DNA of 44,158 bases from Acetivibrio sp. MSJd-27 (GTDB lineage: Bacteria > Bacillota > Clostridia > UMGS1840 > HGM11507), in contig NZ_JAHLPV010000024.1 of the NCBI RefSeq assembly GCF_018918095.1, positions 1-44,158 of the forward strand, given 5' to 3'. The translations under genes and the position numbers were made by a program. Below, piece after piece: positions 1 to 5,875 of the stretch (position 1 is its first letter; each line of letters starts with the position of its first letter). Under the pieces are notes generated by a model that saw nothing but the letters and a program-made list of their open reading frames with translations, did not search any database and was not told the origin of the DNA.

Positions 1-129
1 GCTGGCCATGTGGAAGTGGCGGGATGGGAACCATGGCACGCTGCATCGGATACTCATGTTTTTATTCCCAATAGACACAAAAACGCGTGGATTCGCTTGA
101 TGGAATCCATGCGTTTTTCGACAGGCTGA
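1..129 (+). CDS. possible 3' end of a gene entering from the left (uncertain)
   Basis: All three forward frames are open at the window start. Frame 1 stops at 127-129, frame 2 at 98-100 and frame 3 at 72-74. Frame 3 ends five bases before the first hairpin terminator and frame 1 ends just before the second one, so either could be the true C-terminus of a gene lying mostly outside the window. No family can be recognised from so short a tail. Confidence 0.2.
   Translation, partial: AGHVEVAGWEPWHAASDTHVFIPNRHKNAWIRLMESMRFSTG
79..118 (+). terminator. Rho-independent terminator
   Basis: Arms at 79-94 and 103-118 pair over 16 positions with one G-T wobble around an 8-base loop, ending in GTTTTT on the plus strand. 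The A-rich start means it could also work on the minus strand. It probably ends the gene entering from the left. Confidence 0.7.
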
Positions 130-162
130 CCTATCGAAAATATATTTTCGATAGGTTTTTTT
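130..162 (+). terminator. second tandem Rho-independent terminator
   Basis: Positions 130-155 form a perfect 26-base palindrome (CCTATCGAAAATA and its complement) followed at once by seven T residues. Placed right after the first terminator, it makes a strong double stop for rightward transcription. Confidence 0.85.
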
Positions 163-283
163 GTTCAAAATTCCGCGTTTTGCGTGGACTGCAGAGATTG
201 AAACTTACTAAGGAATGATTCTGTATCAAACGTGTTTTGACAGATTTCATTGTATGATCAATAAAATTTTAGTCATAGAAAAA

Positions 284-308
284 GGGCAGCCGATCAAATC
301 GGCTACCC
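284..308 (-). terminator. terminator of the toxin-antitoxin operon
   Basis: Arms at 284-294 and 298-308 (GGGCAGCCGAT against ATCGGCTACCC, one wobble) enclose the loop CAA. On the minus strand the hairpin is followed by TTTTTC. It lies just downstream of the minus-strand antitoxin gene. Confidence 0.85.
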
Positions 309-328
309 TTAAGATGAATAGATGCTGT

Positions 329-616
329 TTATTCTTTTGGATTAAGCGGAACAATTGATATTGTATATCCGAGAGGGTTTAATATTTTGAATAAGGTGTC
401 AATTTGCGGTGTTGCTTTCATGCTTTCAAGCCGTGCAATAGCAGGCTGTTTTACCCCGCTTATTTGAGCAAGCTCTCTTTGCGACAAGCCTTTTTCTTCT
501 CTTGCTTCAATCATTTTTCCGATAAGTTCAATTTCAAAATTTATTTTCTCTTTCTCGGCAGGGGATACTCTTGTTTCATCATTCATATACTCGGAAAAAG
601 TTTTGACTTGTTTCAT
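329..616 (-). CDS. HigA-like antitoxin, XRE family
   Basis: A 95-residue protein with a Cro/CI-type helix-turn-helix in the central and C-terminal part (SQRELAQISGVKQPAIARLE). It matches antitoxins of HigB/RelE-type systems, which bind and block the toxin and repress their own promoter. Its ATG overlaps the TGA of the upstream toxin gene as ATGA, so the two are translationally coupled in toxin-first order, which is typical of higBA. A terminator follows directly. The helix-turn-helix and the pairing are seen in the sequence; the antitoxin role is inferred from the family and the neighbour. Confidence 0.85.
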   Translation of the reverse strand: MKQVKTFSEYMNDETRVSPAEKEKINFEIELIGKMIEAREEKGLSQRELAQISGVKQPAIARLESMKATPQIDTLFKILNPLGYTISIVPLNPKE

Positions 617-978
617 ACATTATCATTCCTTTCCATAAAATCTTTAAGGTTGCTTTTTGCTTTTGCGATCTCTTTCGGCGGTGTTTTCTGCGTCTTTTTC
701 ATAAAGTGATGTAAAAGCACAAATTTATTATCTTTCCAATAAAAGAAAAATATACGGTTTCCCAAAGGCCGAAGTTCCCATATTTCGCCGTCAATATGCT
801 TTACATACGGTTTCCCTATCCTTGTTCCGAAGCGGGCAAGTGCACCGATGTATGCAAGGATTTTTTCACGGTTTATCCTGTCTGCTTTGCTTGTTTTGGA
901 TTTTGCTTGTAATTCATCAAGAAAATCAACTATTTGTGATTTTCCGCTTTTATCATAGTAAAATTCCACCTCATACAA
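613..978 (-). CDS. HigB/RelE-type toxin (phage-derived Gp49-like)
   Basis: The protein has the layout of HigB-type mRNA interferases: an N-terminal YEVEFYYDKSGKSQ followed by a VKHIDGEIWELRP core, then an IFFFYW strand and a FMKKTQKTP tail. Such toxins cleave mRNA on ribosomes and are held in check by the partner antitoxin. The frame is open up to 1026, but that extension overlaps the promoter and operator. I prefer the TTG start at 978, which lies 9 bases after AGAGG and gives 121 residues, the usual size. Its stop overlaps the antitoxin start. Confidence 0.82.
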   Translation of the reverse strand: MYEVEFYYDKSGKSQIVDFLDELQAKSKTSKADRINREKILAYIGALARFGTRIGKPYVKHIDGEIWELRPLGNRIFFFYWKDNKFVLLHHFMKKTQKTPPKEIAKAKSNLKDFMERNDNV

Positions 979-996
979 AGATTGCACCCTCTTTCT

Positions 997-1026
997 ATTA
1001 TATGATAACATATTTGTTATCGACAA
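997..1026 (-). promoter_or_regulatory. toxin-antitoxin promoter with embedded operator
   Basis: On the minus strand TTGTCG (1021-1026) and TATAAT (997-1002) are 18 bases apart. The spacer is almost filled by a perfect inverted repeat, GATAACA-TATT-TGTTATC at 1004-1021. An inverted repeat between -35 and -10 is where a toxin-antitoxin complex would bind to shut off its own transcription. Confidence 0.7.
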
Positions 1027-1028
1027 TC

Positions 1029-1047
1029 AACATGTTTATAACATGTT
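1029..1047. repeat. paired AACATGTT palindromes upstream of the toxin promoter
   Basis: The 8-base palindrome AACATGTT occurs at 1029-1036 and 1040-1047, 11 bases apart, so both face the same side of the helix. They lie just upstream of the toxin-antitoxin -35 box and may be a second regulator site. No function is shown. Confidence 0.4.
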
Positions 1048-1058
1048 TTATCGTTTAA

Positions 1059-1088
1059 AAAATGCCGAAGCGTATCGCTCGGCATTTG
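1059..1088 (-). terminator. terminator of the small repressor gene
   Basis: AAATGCCG and CGGCATTT pair, with an inner AGCG/CGCT stem and a TAT loop. On the minus strand the hairpin runs into a T tract. It lies directly after the repressor stop codon. Confidence 0.75.
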
Positions 1089-1090
1089 TC

Positions 1091-1303
1091 TTATATTTGT
1101 CTTCCAGTATCTCGATAGGTAAAAATGCCATCATAGTCACAGTTGAGAGCCTCAGCCATATCACGCAATTCTTTTTCTGAAAAATTATCGCGTGATAGTT
1201 TGTTGCTTAAATTATTTCCCGTTGTCCCGATTTTTTCAGCAAGTTCTTTTATTGTCATCCCACGTTCCAAGAGAATGGTTTTTATTTTCAAAGTCATTGC
1301 CAT
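1091..1303 (-). CDS. small Cro/CI-family repressor
   Basis: A 70-residue protein made up of little more than one helix-turn-helix: LKIKTILLERGMTIKELAEK for the first helices, then GTTGNNLSNKL as the recognition segment. Size and pattern fit phage- or conjugative-element-type repressors. The start is supported by AGGAGGAG eight bases upstream. It is divergent from the small gene at 1508, and the region between contains a direct repeat that could be its operator. No partner gene of an integrated element is visible, so it may be a remnant of one. Confidence 0.8.
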   Translation of the reverse strand: MAMTLKIKTILLERGMTIKELAEKIGTTGNNLSNKLSRDNFSEKELRDMAEALNCDYDGIFTYRDTGRQI

Positions 1304-1333
1304 ATTGTGTCTCCTCCTATTCCGATTATCAAT

Positions 1334-1367
1334 GTAATTTTACACGATAATAAGTAATTATACACGA
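1334..1367. promoter_or_regulatory. candidate repressor operator: direct repeat GTAATTNTACACGA
   Basis: GTAATTTTACACGA at 1334-1347 and GTAATTATACACGA at 1354-1367 match at 13 of 14 bases and are 20 bases apart, two helical turns. They lie just upstream of the minus-strand repressor gene, as expected for autoregulation. Confidence 0.5.
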
Positions 1368-1425
1368 AATAGTGTTATTTATCAAGTATAAAAAAAGAAC
1401 AACATTTTAAAGTGATAAATAATAT

Positions 1426-1454
1426 TTGACAAAACAAACTTAATAGTGTAAAAT
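1426..1454 (+). promoter_or_regulatory. sigma-A promoter for the small gene at 1508
   Basis: TTGACA (1426-1431), a 17-base spacer and TAAAAT (1449-1454) form a near-consensus promoter about 50 bases upstream of the start codon. Confidence 0.75.
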
Positions 1455-1507
1455 AACATTTGAAAGAGCATTTAATCACTATAAAATGTGAAAGAGGAGA
1501 AAATTTT

Positions 1508-1819
1508 ATGGATTACGTTGATGAAATTTTTGCGAGGTCAGATTTACAGCAAATCAGAGAGTTTCTTTTACACGGGACAGAGTGCATTAAAATAAGTCCG
1601 TTTTCTTATAAAGAGCGGATAGAGCATACCCTAAAAAAATTAATGGTACGTTTACATGAAGAATATCCCAATGAGCAGGAGTATGAGGAAATCACAGCTC
1701 TTGTTTTTGATTATGCGAGTGCGCTGGAAGAAGTGAATATGGAAATTGGTTTGCAGGTGGGCGCAGCGCTTTGCGGGCAGATGTATCAAAATTTTAAAAA
1801 CGCTCTTGCGGGGGAATGA
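1508..1819 (+). CDS. small acidic protein of unknown function (resembles DUF6809-type)
   Basis: The reading frame is open from 1460, but the strong site GAAAGAGGAGAAAA before the ATG at 1508 sets the start, giving 103 residues. The protein looks all-helical and rich in Glu: MDYVDEIFARSD at the N-terminus and EEVNMEIGLQVGAALCGQMY near the C-terminus. This ending resembles small Clostridia proteins of the DUF6809 type often found near mobile elements; that match is from memory and unverified. It is divergent from a small repressor, which probably controls it. No enzymatic motif is visible. Confidence 0.65.
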   Translation: MDYVDEIFARSDLQQIREFLLHGTECIKISPFSYKERIEHTLKKLMVRLHEEYPNEQEYEEITALVFDYASALEEVNMEIGLQVGAALCGQMYQNFKNALAGE

Positions 1820-1882
1820 AAAGGAAAGGGGAAGATAGATTCCATTCTGCAATGGAAAAAATTTCTTTCCGATCATTTCATT

Positions 1883-3001
1883 CTATTTCCTTTTTGTTTT
1901 CTCCAGCCTTTGGTTCACGGCGGTTCCGACCAGCTTATAAAGAACTGCGAAGACAGGGATGCCGATCAACACCCCCATAAATCCAAACAGTCCTCCTCCC
2001 ACGGTGATGGCAAAGATGACCCAAAGCCCGGACAGACCGATGGAGTTCCCCACAATTTTGGGGGCGATCAGGTTTCCCTCTATCTGCTGCAAAATGAAGA
2101 TCAGAAGAAGAAACCAAAGGGCTTTGGAGGGTTGTGCCATTAAAACAATGAAAAAAGCCGGTACAGCGCCGATAAAAGGACCAAAAATAGGGATAATGTT
2201 GGTTATGCCGATAATGGTACTGTTTAGAAGCGGATAGGGCATTCGGAAAATCCACATTCCCAGAAAGGTAAGGCAGGCAATGATTAGCGAGTCAATCAGC
2301 TGCCCGCGGACAAAGGAGCTGAATACACAGTCCGTAAGCTGTACCATACAGGTCGCCTTGTGATGTATCTTCTGCGGAAGAAGCGCGCAGGACAATTTTT
2401 TCACCTGCAATTTCAGCCGTTCCTTCTCAGAGAGCAGATAGGCGGACACAATGATACCGATCAGCACGTTAAAAACGCTTGTGGCGAATGTTTTTGTCAT
2501 TCCGTACACCTGGGGAAGGGAAGAAGAAAAAGATGCGTTGAGGCTCTCTGAGAGCTTTGTACCCCATTTTTCCAGATGTGCATAGATACCGGCATTGCTT
2601 TGCAGAAAACGGTGAAGCCTTCCTGTCATGGACTGTAAGGAATCCAGGTAGGAGGGGAGATTGTTCACAAGGGTTTGCATGCTCTCCATCAACTGAGGGA
2701 TGATCAGATAAACGAAAAGACCGGCCGCCAGCAAAAGGATAAAATAGGTCATAAAAAGGGCGAGCGGTTTTTGGAGTTTTGACAGAAATTTTCGCTTGCA
2801 GAAGGAGGAGAGCAGCCGCTCCCGAATTCTTGTATACAGTCCGTCCAGCAGATAAGCAAAAAGAAACCCGATAAAAAAGGGGGTTAGAACAGAAAAAAGA
2901 ATCCCAAGGGCCTGAAACAGTTTTGCGATATGCAGCAGCAAAAAGAAGAGAATGATAGAATAGGTTGCCGTAAGTAAATTGTTTTTCAGAGTGGCTGGCA
3001 T
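1883..3001 (-). CDS. AI-2E family transporter (UPF0118)
   Basis: A 372-residue integral membrane protein. It has two hydrophobic helices in the first 50 residues, another near 80-105 and four or more in the C-terminal half. The family-typical stretches GQLIDSLIIACLTF and ITNIIPIFGPFIGAVPAFF are present, with a conserved GNLIAPKIVGNSIGLS segment. Members of this superfamily (YtvI, TqsA, PerM) are proposed to export small molecules or exchange ions; the substrate cannot be read from sequence. The start is supported by AAGGAGG. It looks monocistronic and converges with the gene at 1508. Confidence 0.9.
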   Translation of the reverse strand: MPATLKNNLLTATYSIILFFLLLHIAKLFQALGILFSVLTPFFIGFLFAYLLDGLYTRIRERLLSSFCKRKFLSKLQKPLALFMTYFILLLAAGLFVYLIIPQLMESMQTLVNNLPSYLDSLQSMTGRLHRFLQSNAGIYAHLEKWGTKLSESLNASFSSSLPQVYGMTKTFATSVFNVLIGIIVSAYLLSEKERLKLQVKKLSCALLPQKIHHKATCMVQLTDCVFSSFVRGQLIDSLIIACLTFLGMWIFRMPYPLLNSTIIGITNIIPIFGPFIGAVPAFFIVLMAQPSKALWFLLLIFILQQIEGNLIAPKIVGNSIGLSGLWVIFAITVGGGLFGFMGVLIGIPVFAVLYKLVGTAVNQRLEKTKRK

Positions 3002-3138
3002 AACAACGCCTCCTTCCGAAATAGTATGGACGAAATCAAAAGAAATATAACCTTGTTAAGATTTAAGCAGCTGGGCTTCTTCTTTCCAGCATATGACAAA
3101 TAAATATCCTCCTTGCGGCGAGGCCGCTTTTTCACAAT

Positions 3139-3241
3139 GAAAAACTTTTTTACAACATAGAAAATTGCGCGGAATCGTGCGCAATTGCATGTTTCAAAAA
3201 ACAGCGTGCGAAGCGCGTCTGTGCTTTTCGAAAAACTTTTT
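3139..3241 (+). repeat. dispersed intergenic repeat, family 1, copy 1
   Basis: About 100 bases that recur in reverse orientation at 36084-36187. A core of 53 bases (3162-3214) is identical in the two copies, and identity stays high on both sides. The repeat can fold into two hairpins: AATTGCGC/GCGCAATT, and an imperfect one around CAGCGTGCGAAGCGCG. Copy 1 is bounded by GAAAAACTTTTT at both ends. It lies between the AI-2E gene and the elaA terminator. No coding potential was seen. Confidence 0.85.
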
Positions 3242-3318
3242 ATTTTATGATAGATGGAACTTTTTCTGTTGAAACACGGTCTAATGATACTGAAACATTA
3301 AAATAACACACAATCACA

Positions 3319-3360
3319 AAAAAACAGGATTTCCGAAAAAAGGTGGAAATCCTGTTTTTT
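3319..3360. terminator. bidirectional terminator after elaA
   Basis: Perfect 16-base arms, AAAAAACAGGATTTCC at 3319-3334 and its complement at 3345-3360, surround a 10-base loop. Poly-T follows the hairpin on either strand. Confidence 0.88.
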
Positions 3361-3374
3361 CTGAAAATAGGAAG

Positions 3375-3815
3375 TTATGGATGAACCATTTCGATATGTA
3401 TGATGCCATCCTCCAGATACTCGCCGGAATCCTGGACAAAACCGACGCTTTCATAAAAACCCTTTGCGTATTTTTGGGCGGAGATGCGAATACGTTCCTC
3501 CCCGAGGGTCGTCTTAATGAAATGGACCGCCTTTTCCATACACAGTTTGCCGAGACCCCTTCCGCGGTATTCCCGGGCGGTTATCACCCGCCCGATGCTG
3601 ATTTCCGGAAATTTTTTCTCTTTATCCAGAATCCGCAGGCAGCCCGCCAACTGTCCATTGTCCCAGAGCAGCAGATGCCATGCGTCCTGATCTTTGTTAT
3701 CACAGTCCTGATAAACACAGTTCTGCTCCACACAGAACACTTCGATGCGCAGTTGGATGAGCTGGTATAATTCTTTATTGGTAAGCTAAGAAAAGGGTTT
3801 GATTTGTAAATCCAT
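3375..3815 (-). pseudogene. elaA: ElaA-like GNAT acetyltransferase with an in-frame amber codon
   Basis: The frame from the ATG at 3815 (after GAGAGG) reads MDLQIKPFS, then TAG at 3786-3788. It continues in the same frame as LTNKELYQLIQLRIEV and joins FCVEQNCVYQD, the N-terminal signature of ElaA-type acetyltransferases. The acetyl-CoA loop YRGRGLGK and the C-terminal YESVGFV are intact. One G-to-T change (GAG to TAG) explains the break. Translation could restart at the GTG at 3740, giving a 121-residue protein without the first strand and helix. TAG ends many other genes here, so readthrough is unlikely. The substrate of ElaA is unknown. Most likely this is a recent pseudogene or a sequencing error. 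Confidence 0.8.
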
Positions 3816-3836
3816 TTGTGCTACCTCTCTGTTGTG

Positions 3837-4020
3837 AAAGCATTGGAGAGTTAAACCCCATATGCTTAAAGATTTCTTTTCATCATTGTAGCATATAAAA
3901 TGTGATTCGCCAAGTATCCGCATAGAATTGCTTTCCACAGGCAAACTTTCCGCAGTTCTGCGGCAAAATGCCATACAATTGGGTGATAATCCGTCCAGAT
4001 TATCTGTGCTTTTTCCTTGC
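3837..4020 (+). repeat. dispersed repeat, family 2, partial copy
   Basis: 3837-3867 matches the terminal repeat of the element at 28211-28488, in the form AAAGCATTGGAGAGTT then CCCCATATGC. 3930-4020 matches that element's left body (TTTCCACAGGCAAA, CAAAATGC, TTATCTG then GCTTTTTCCTTG). About 60 unmatched bases lie between the two blocks. The right half of the element is missing. The repeat ends at the -35 box of the rlmN promoter. Confidence 0.7.
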
Positions 4021-4045
4021 AAAAGTGTTTTTATCTTGTTATAAT
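4017..4045 (+). promoter_or_regulatory. sigma-A promoter of the rlmN-prkC operon
   Basis: TTGCAA (4017-4022), a 17-base spacer and TATAAT (4040-4045) lie about 70 bases upstream of rlmN. The first bases of the -35 box lie in the end of the dispersed repeat, so the repeat may have supplied part of this promoter. Confidence 0.75.
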
Positions 4046-4113
4046 AGTTCTGTTACTATGGGGGATTCTATCAAAGAAGAAGGTTTATGGATGGAAGCTA
4101 TTGGAGAAAATAG

Positions 4114-5133
4114 ATGAAGAAGAATATAAAAGACTTTACCCTGGAAGAGCTGCAGCAATGTTTTTTGGAGATGGGAGAAAAAAAGTTTCGTGCTCTGCAG
4201 TGCTTTGCATGGCTGCAGCAGGGAGTGGAATCGTTCCACGAAATGACAAACCTGTCAAAAGAGCTGCGCCAAAAGCTGGAGGACACATTTTTTGTGAGTG
4301 TTCCAAAAGTGAAAAAGAAGCAAATTGCCAGGGACGGAACCATAAAGTATCTTTTTGAGAACCATGACGGGACGTTGATTGAAACGGTTATCATGGAGTA
4401 TAAGCACGGGATAAGCGCCTGTATTTCCACTCAGGTGGGGTGCAATATGGGCTGCCGTTTCTGTGCCTCCACCATCGGCGGCAAGGAGAGGGATCTGACA
4501 GCGGGGGAAATTTTGGATCAGCTGATCTTTGCGTCCAAGGATATGGGCCGAAGGATTTCCAATGTGGTGCTGATGGGAATCGGTGAACCGCTGGATAATT
4601 ATGAGAATGTGATTCGTTTTTTGAAAAATGTCAATCAGAAAAGTGGATTGAATATTGGTTACCGGCACATATCCCTGTCTACCTGCGGTTTGGTGGATAA
4701 GATTGAGAAACTGGCCGGGGAGCAGATGCCCATCACACTATCCATCTCCCTGCACAGCACGAATAACGCGGACAGAAGCAGTATTATGCCGGTAAACCGG
4801 AAATATCCCATAGAGGTTCTTTTAAGGACCTGCCGGGAATATACTGCAAGGACAAAAAGAAGAATTTCATTTGAATATACATTGATCCGGGGCGTCAACG
4901 ATGATAAGCCGCATGCGAGGGAACTGGCAGGACTTCTTCGCGGGATGCTCTGCCATGTCAACCTGATACCGGTCAACGCGGTGAAGGAAACCGGCCTGAA
5001 AAGGCCAACCCGGGAAGCGGTGGAGATGTTTCAGCAGGAACTGCTCAAAAACGGTATCAACGCCACTGTGCGCAGGGAACTTGGGACTGATATTGACGCG
5101 GCCTGCGGACAGCTTCGGAAAAACAATCAATAA
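4114..5133 (+). CDS. rlmN: dual-specificity rRNA/tRNA adenine-C2 methyltransferase RlmN
   Basis: A 339-residue radical SAM enzyme that methylates C2 of A2503 in 23S rRNA and A37 in some tRNAs, by a ping-pong mechanism through a methylated cysteine. The CX3CX2C iron-sulfur motif is at Cys110, Cys114 and Cys117 (CNMGCRFC). A second conserved Cys lies near the C-terminus in DIDAACGQL. The motif MGIGEPLDNYENV is typical of the family. Length is normal. It heads the operon with prpC, prkC, rsgA, rpe and thiN, the order known from Bacillus. The start follows GGAG seven bases upstream. Confidence 0.97.
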   Translation: MKKNIKDFTLEELQQCFLEMGEKKFRALQCFAWLQQGVESFHEMTNLSKELRQKLEDTFFVSVPKVKKKQIARDGTIKYLFENHDGTLIETVIMEYKHGISACISTQVGCNMGCRFCASTIGGKERDLTAGEILDQLIFASKDMGRRISNVVLMGIGEPLDNYENVIRFLKNVNQKSGLNIGYRHISLSTCGLVDKIEKLAGEQMPITLSISLHSTNNADRSSIMPVNRKYPIEVLLRTCREYTARTKRRISFEYTLIRGVNDDKPHARELAGLLRGMLCHVNLIPVNAVKETGLKRPTREAVEMFQQELLKNGINATVRRELGTDIDAACGQLRKNNQ

Positions 5134-5148
5134 AGCGAGGTGTTTTCA

Positions 5149-5862
5149 TTGGAATTTGGTTACAAATCCGACAGAGGAAGAAAAAGGGAGTTAAATGAGG
5201 ACAGCTATCTTCTGTTCGGCAATGACGACTATGTACTCTGCGCCATCGCAGATGGTATGGGCGGGCACAATGCCGGGGAGATCGCCAGTTCTATGGCGAT
5301 CCGGAAGCTAAAGGAATTTGATGAGACAGAAGGATTCTTTACGGACACGGAGAACAAGCTCCGCAAATGTATTGCCGAAATCAATACATATGTATACAAA
5401 CAATCGGTCAGTGCCAGTCAGTATGCGGGGATGGGTACAACCCTGACCGTTGCCGTGGTTACAAAACAGAGATTATATTTTGCCCATGTCGGCGACTCAC
5501 GCGCGTACCTGATTGACGAGGGGATCCGTCAGGTGACAAAGGATCACTCCTATGTCTCCGAGCTGGTGGCCAGCGGCAGTATCACCGAGGAGGATGCAAA
5601 GACGCACCCTGACCGAAAGGGTATCACCAAAGCCATTGGTACGGAAAAAAACGTGGAGCCGGATATCTTTGTGATGGAAAGCGATATCCCCCGAACGATT
5701 TTTCTGTGCAGTGACGGGCTGACGGACTATTTGAGCAAAGAAGAGATTTATGAGATGATAAAAAGATCCCCATCCCTTCAGCTGGCGGTTGACAAATTGG
5801 TTGACATGGCCAATGAAGACGGGGGCAGCGACAATATTACCGTTGTCGCGGTGAGAATATGA
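5149..5862 (+). CDS. prpC: PP2C-family Ser/Thr protein phosphatase (Stp/PrpC)
   Basis: A 237-residue PPM/PP2C phosphatase that removes phosphates placed by the PrkC kinase encoded next. Metal-binding motifs are in place: RELNEDS near the N-terminus, ADGMGGHNAGEIAS, GDSRAYL, and the C-terminal CSDGLTDYL and DGGSDNITVV. The frame is open from a GTG at 5140, but that codon overlaps the ribosome-binding site GCGAGG. A TTG at 5149, eight bases after it, gives the expected N-terminus MEFGYKSDRG. It is 13 bases from prkC. It acts in the cytoplasm on cell-wall and growth regulators. Confidence 0.95.
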   Translation: MEFGYKSDRGRKRELNEDSYLLFGNDDYVLCAIADGMGGHNAGEIASSMAIRKLKEFDETEGFFTDTENKLRKCIAEINTYVYKQSVSASQYAGMGTTLTVAVVTKQRLYFAHVGDSRAYLIDEGIRQVTKDHSYVSELVASGSITEEDAKTHPDRKGITKAIGTEKNVEPDIFVMESDIPRTIFLCSDGLTDYLSKEEIYEMIKRSPSLQLAVDKLVDMANEDGGSDNITVVAVRI

Positions 5863-5875
5863 TGGGGGTGAAAAA

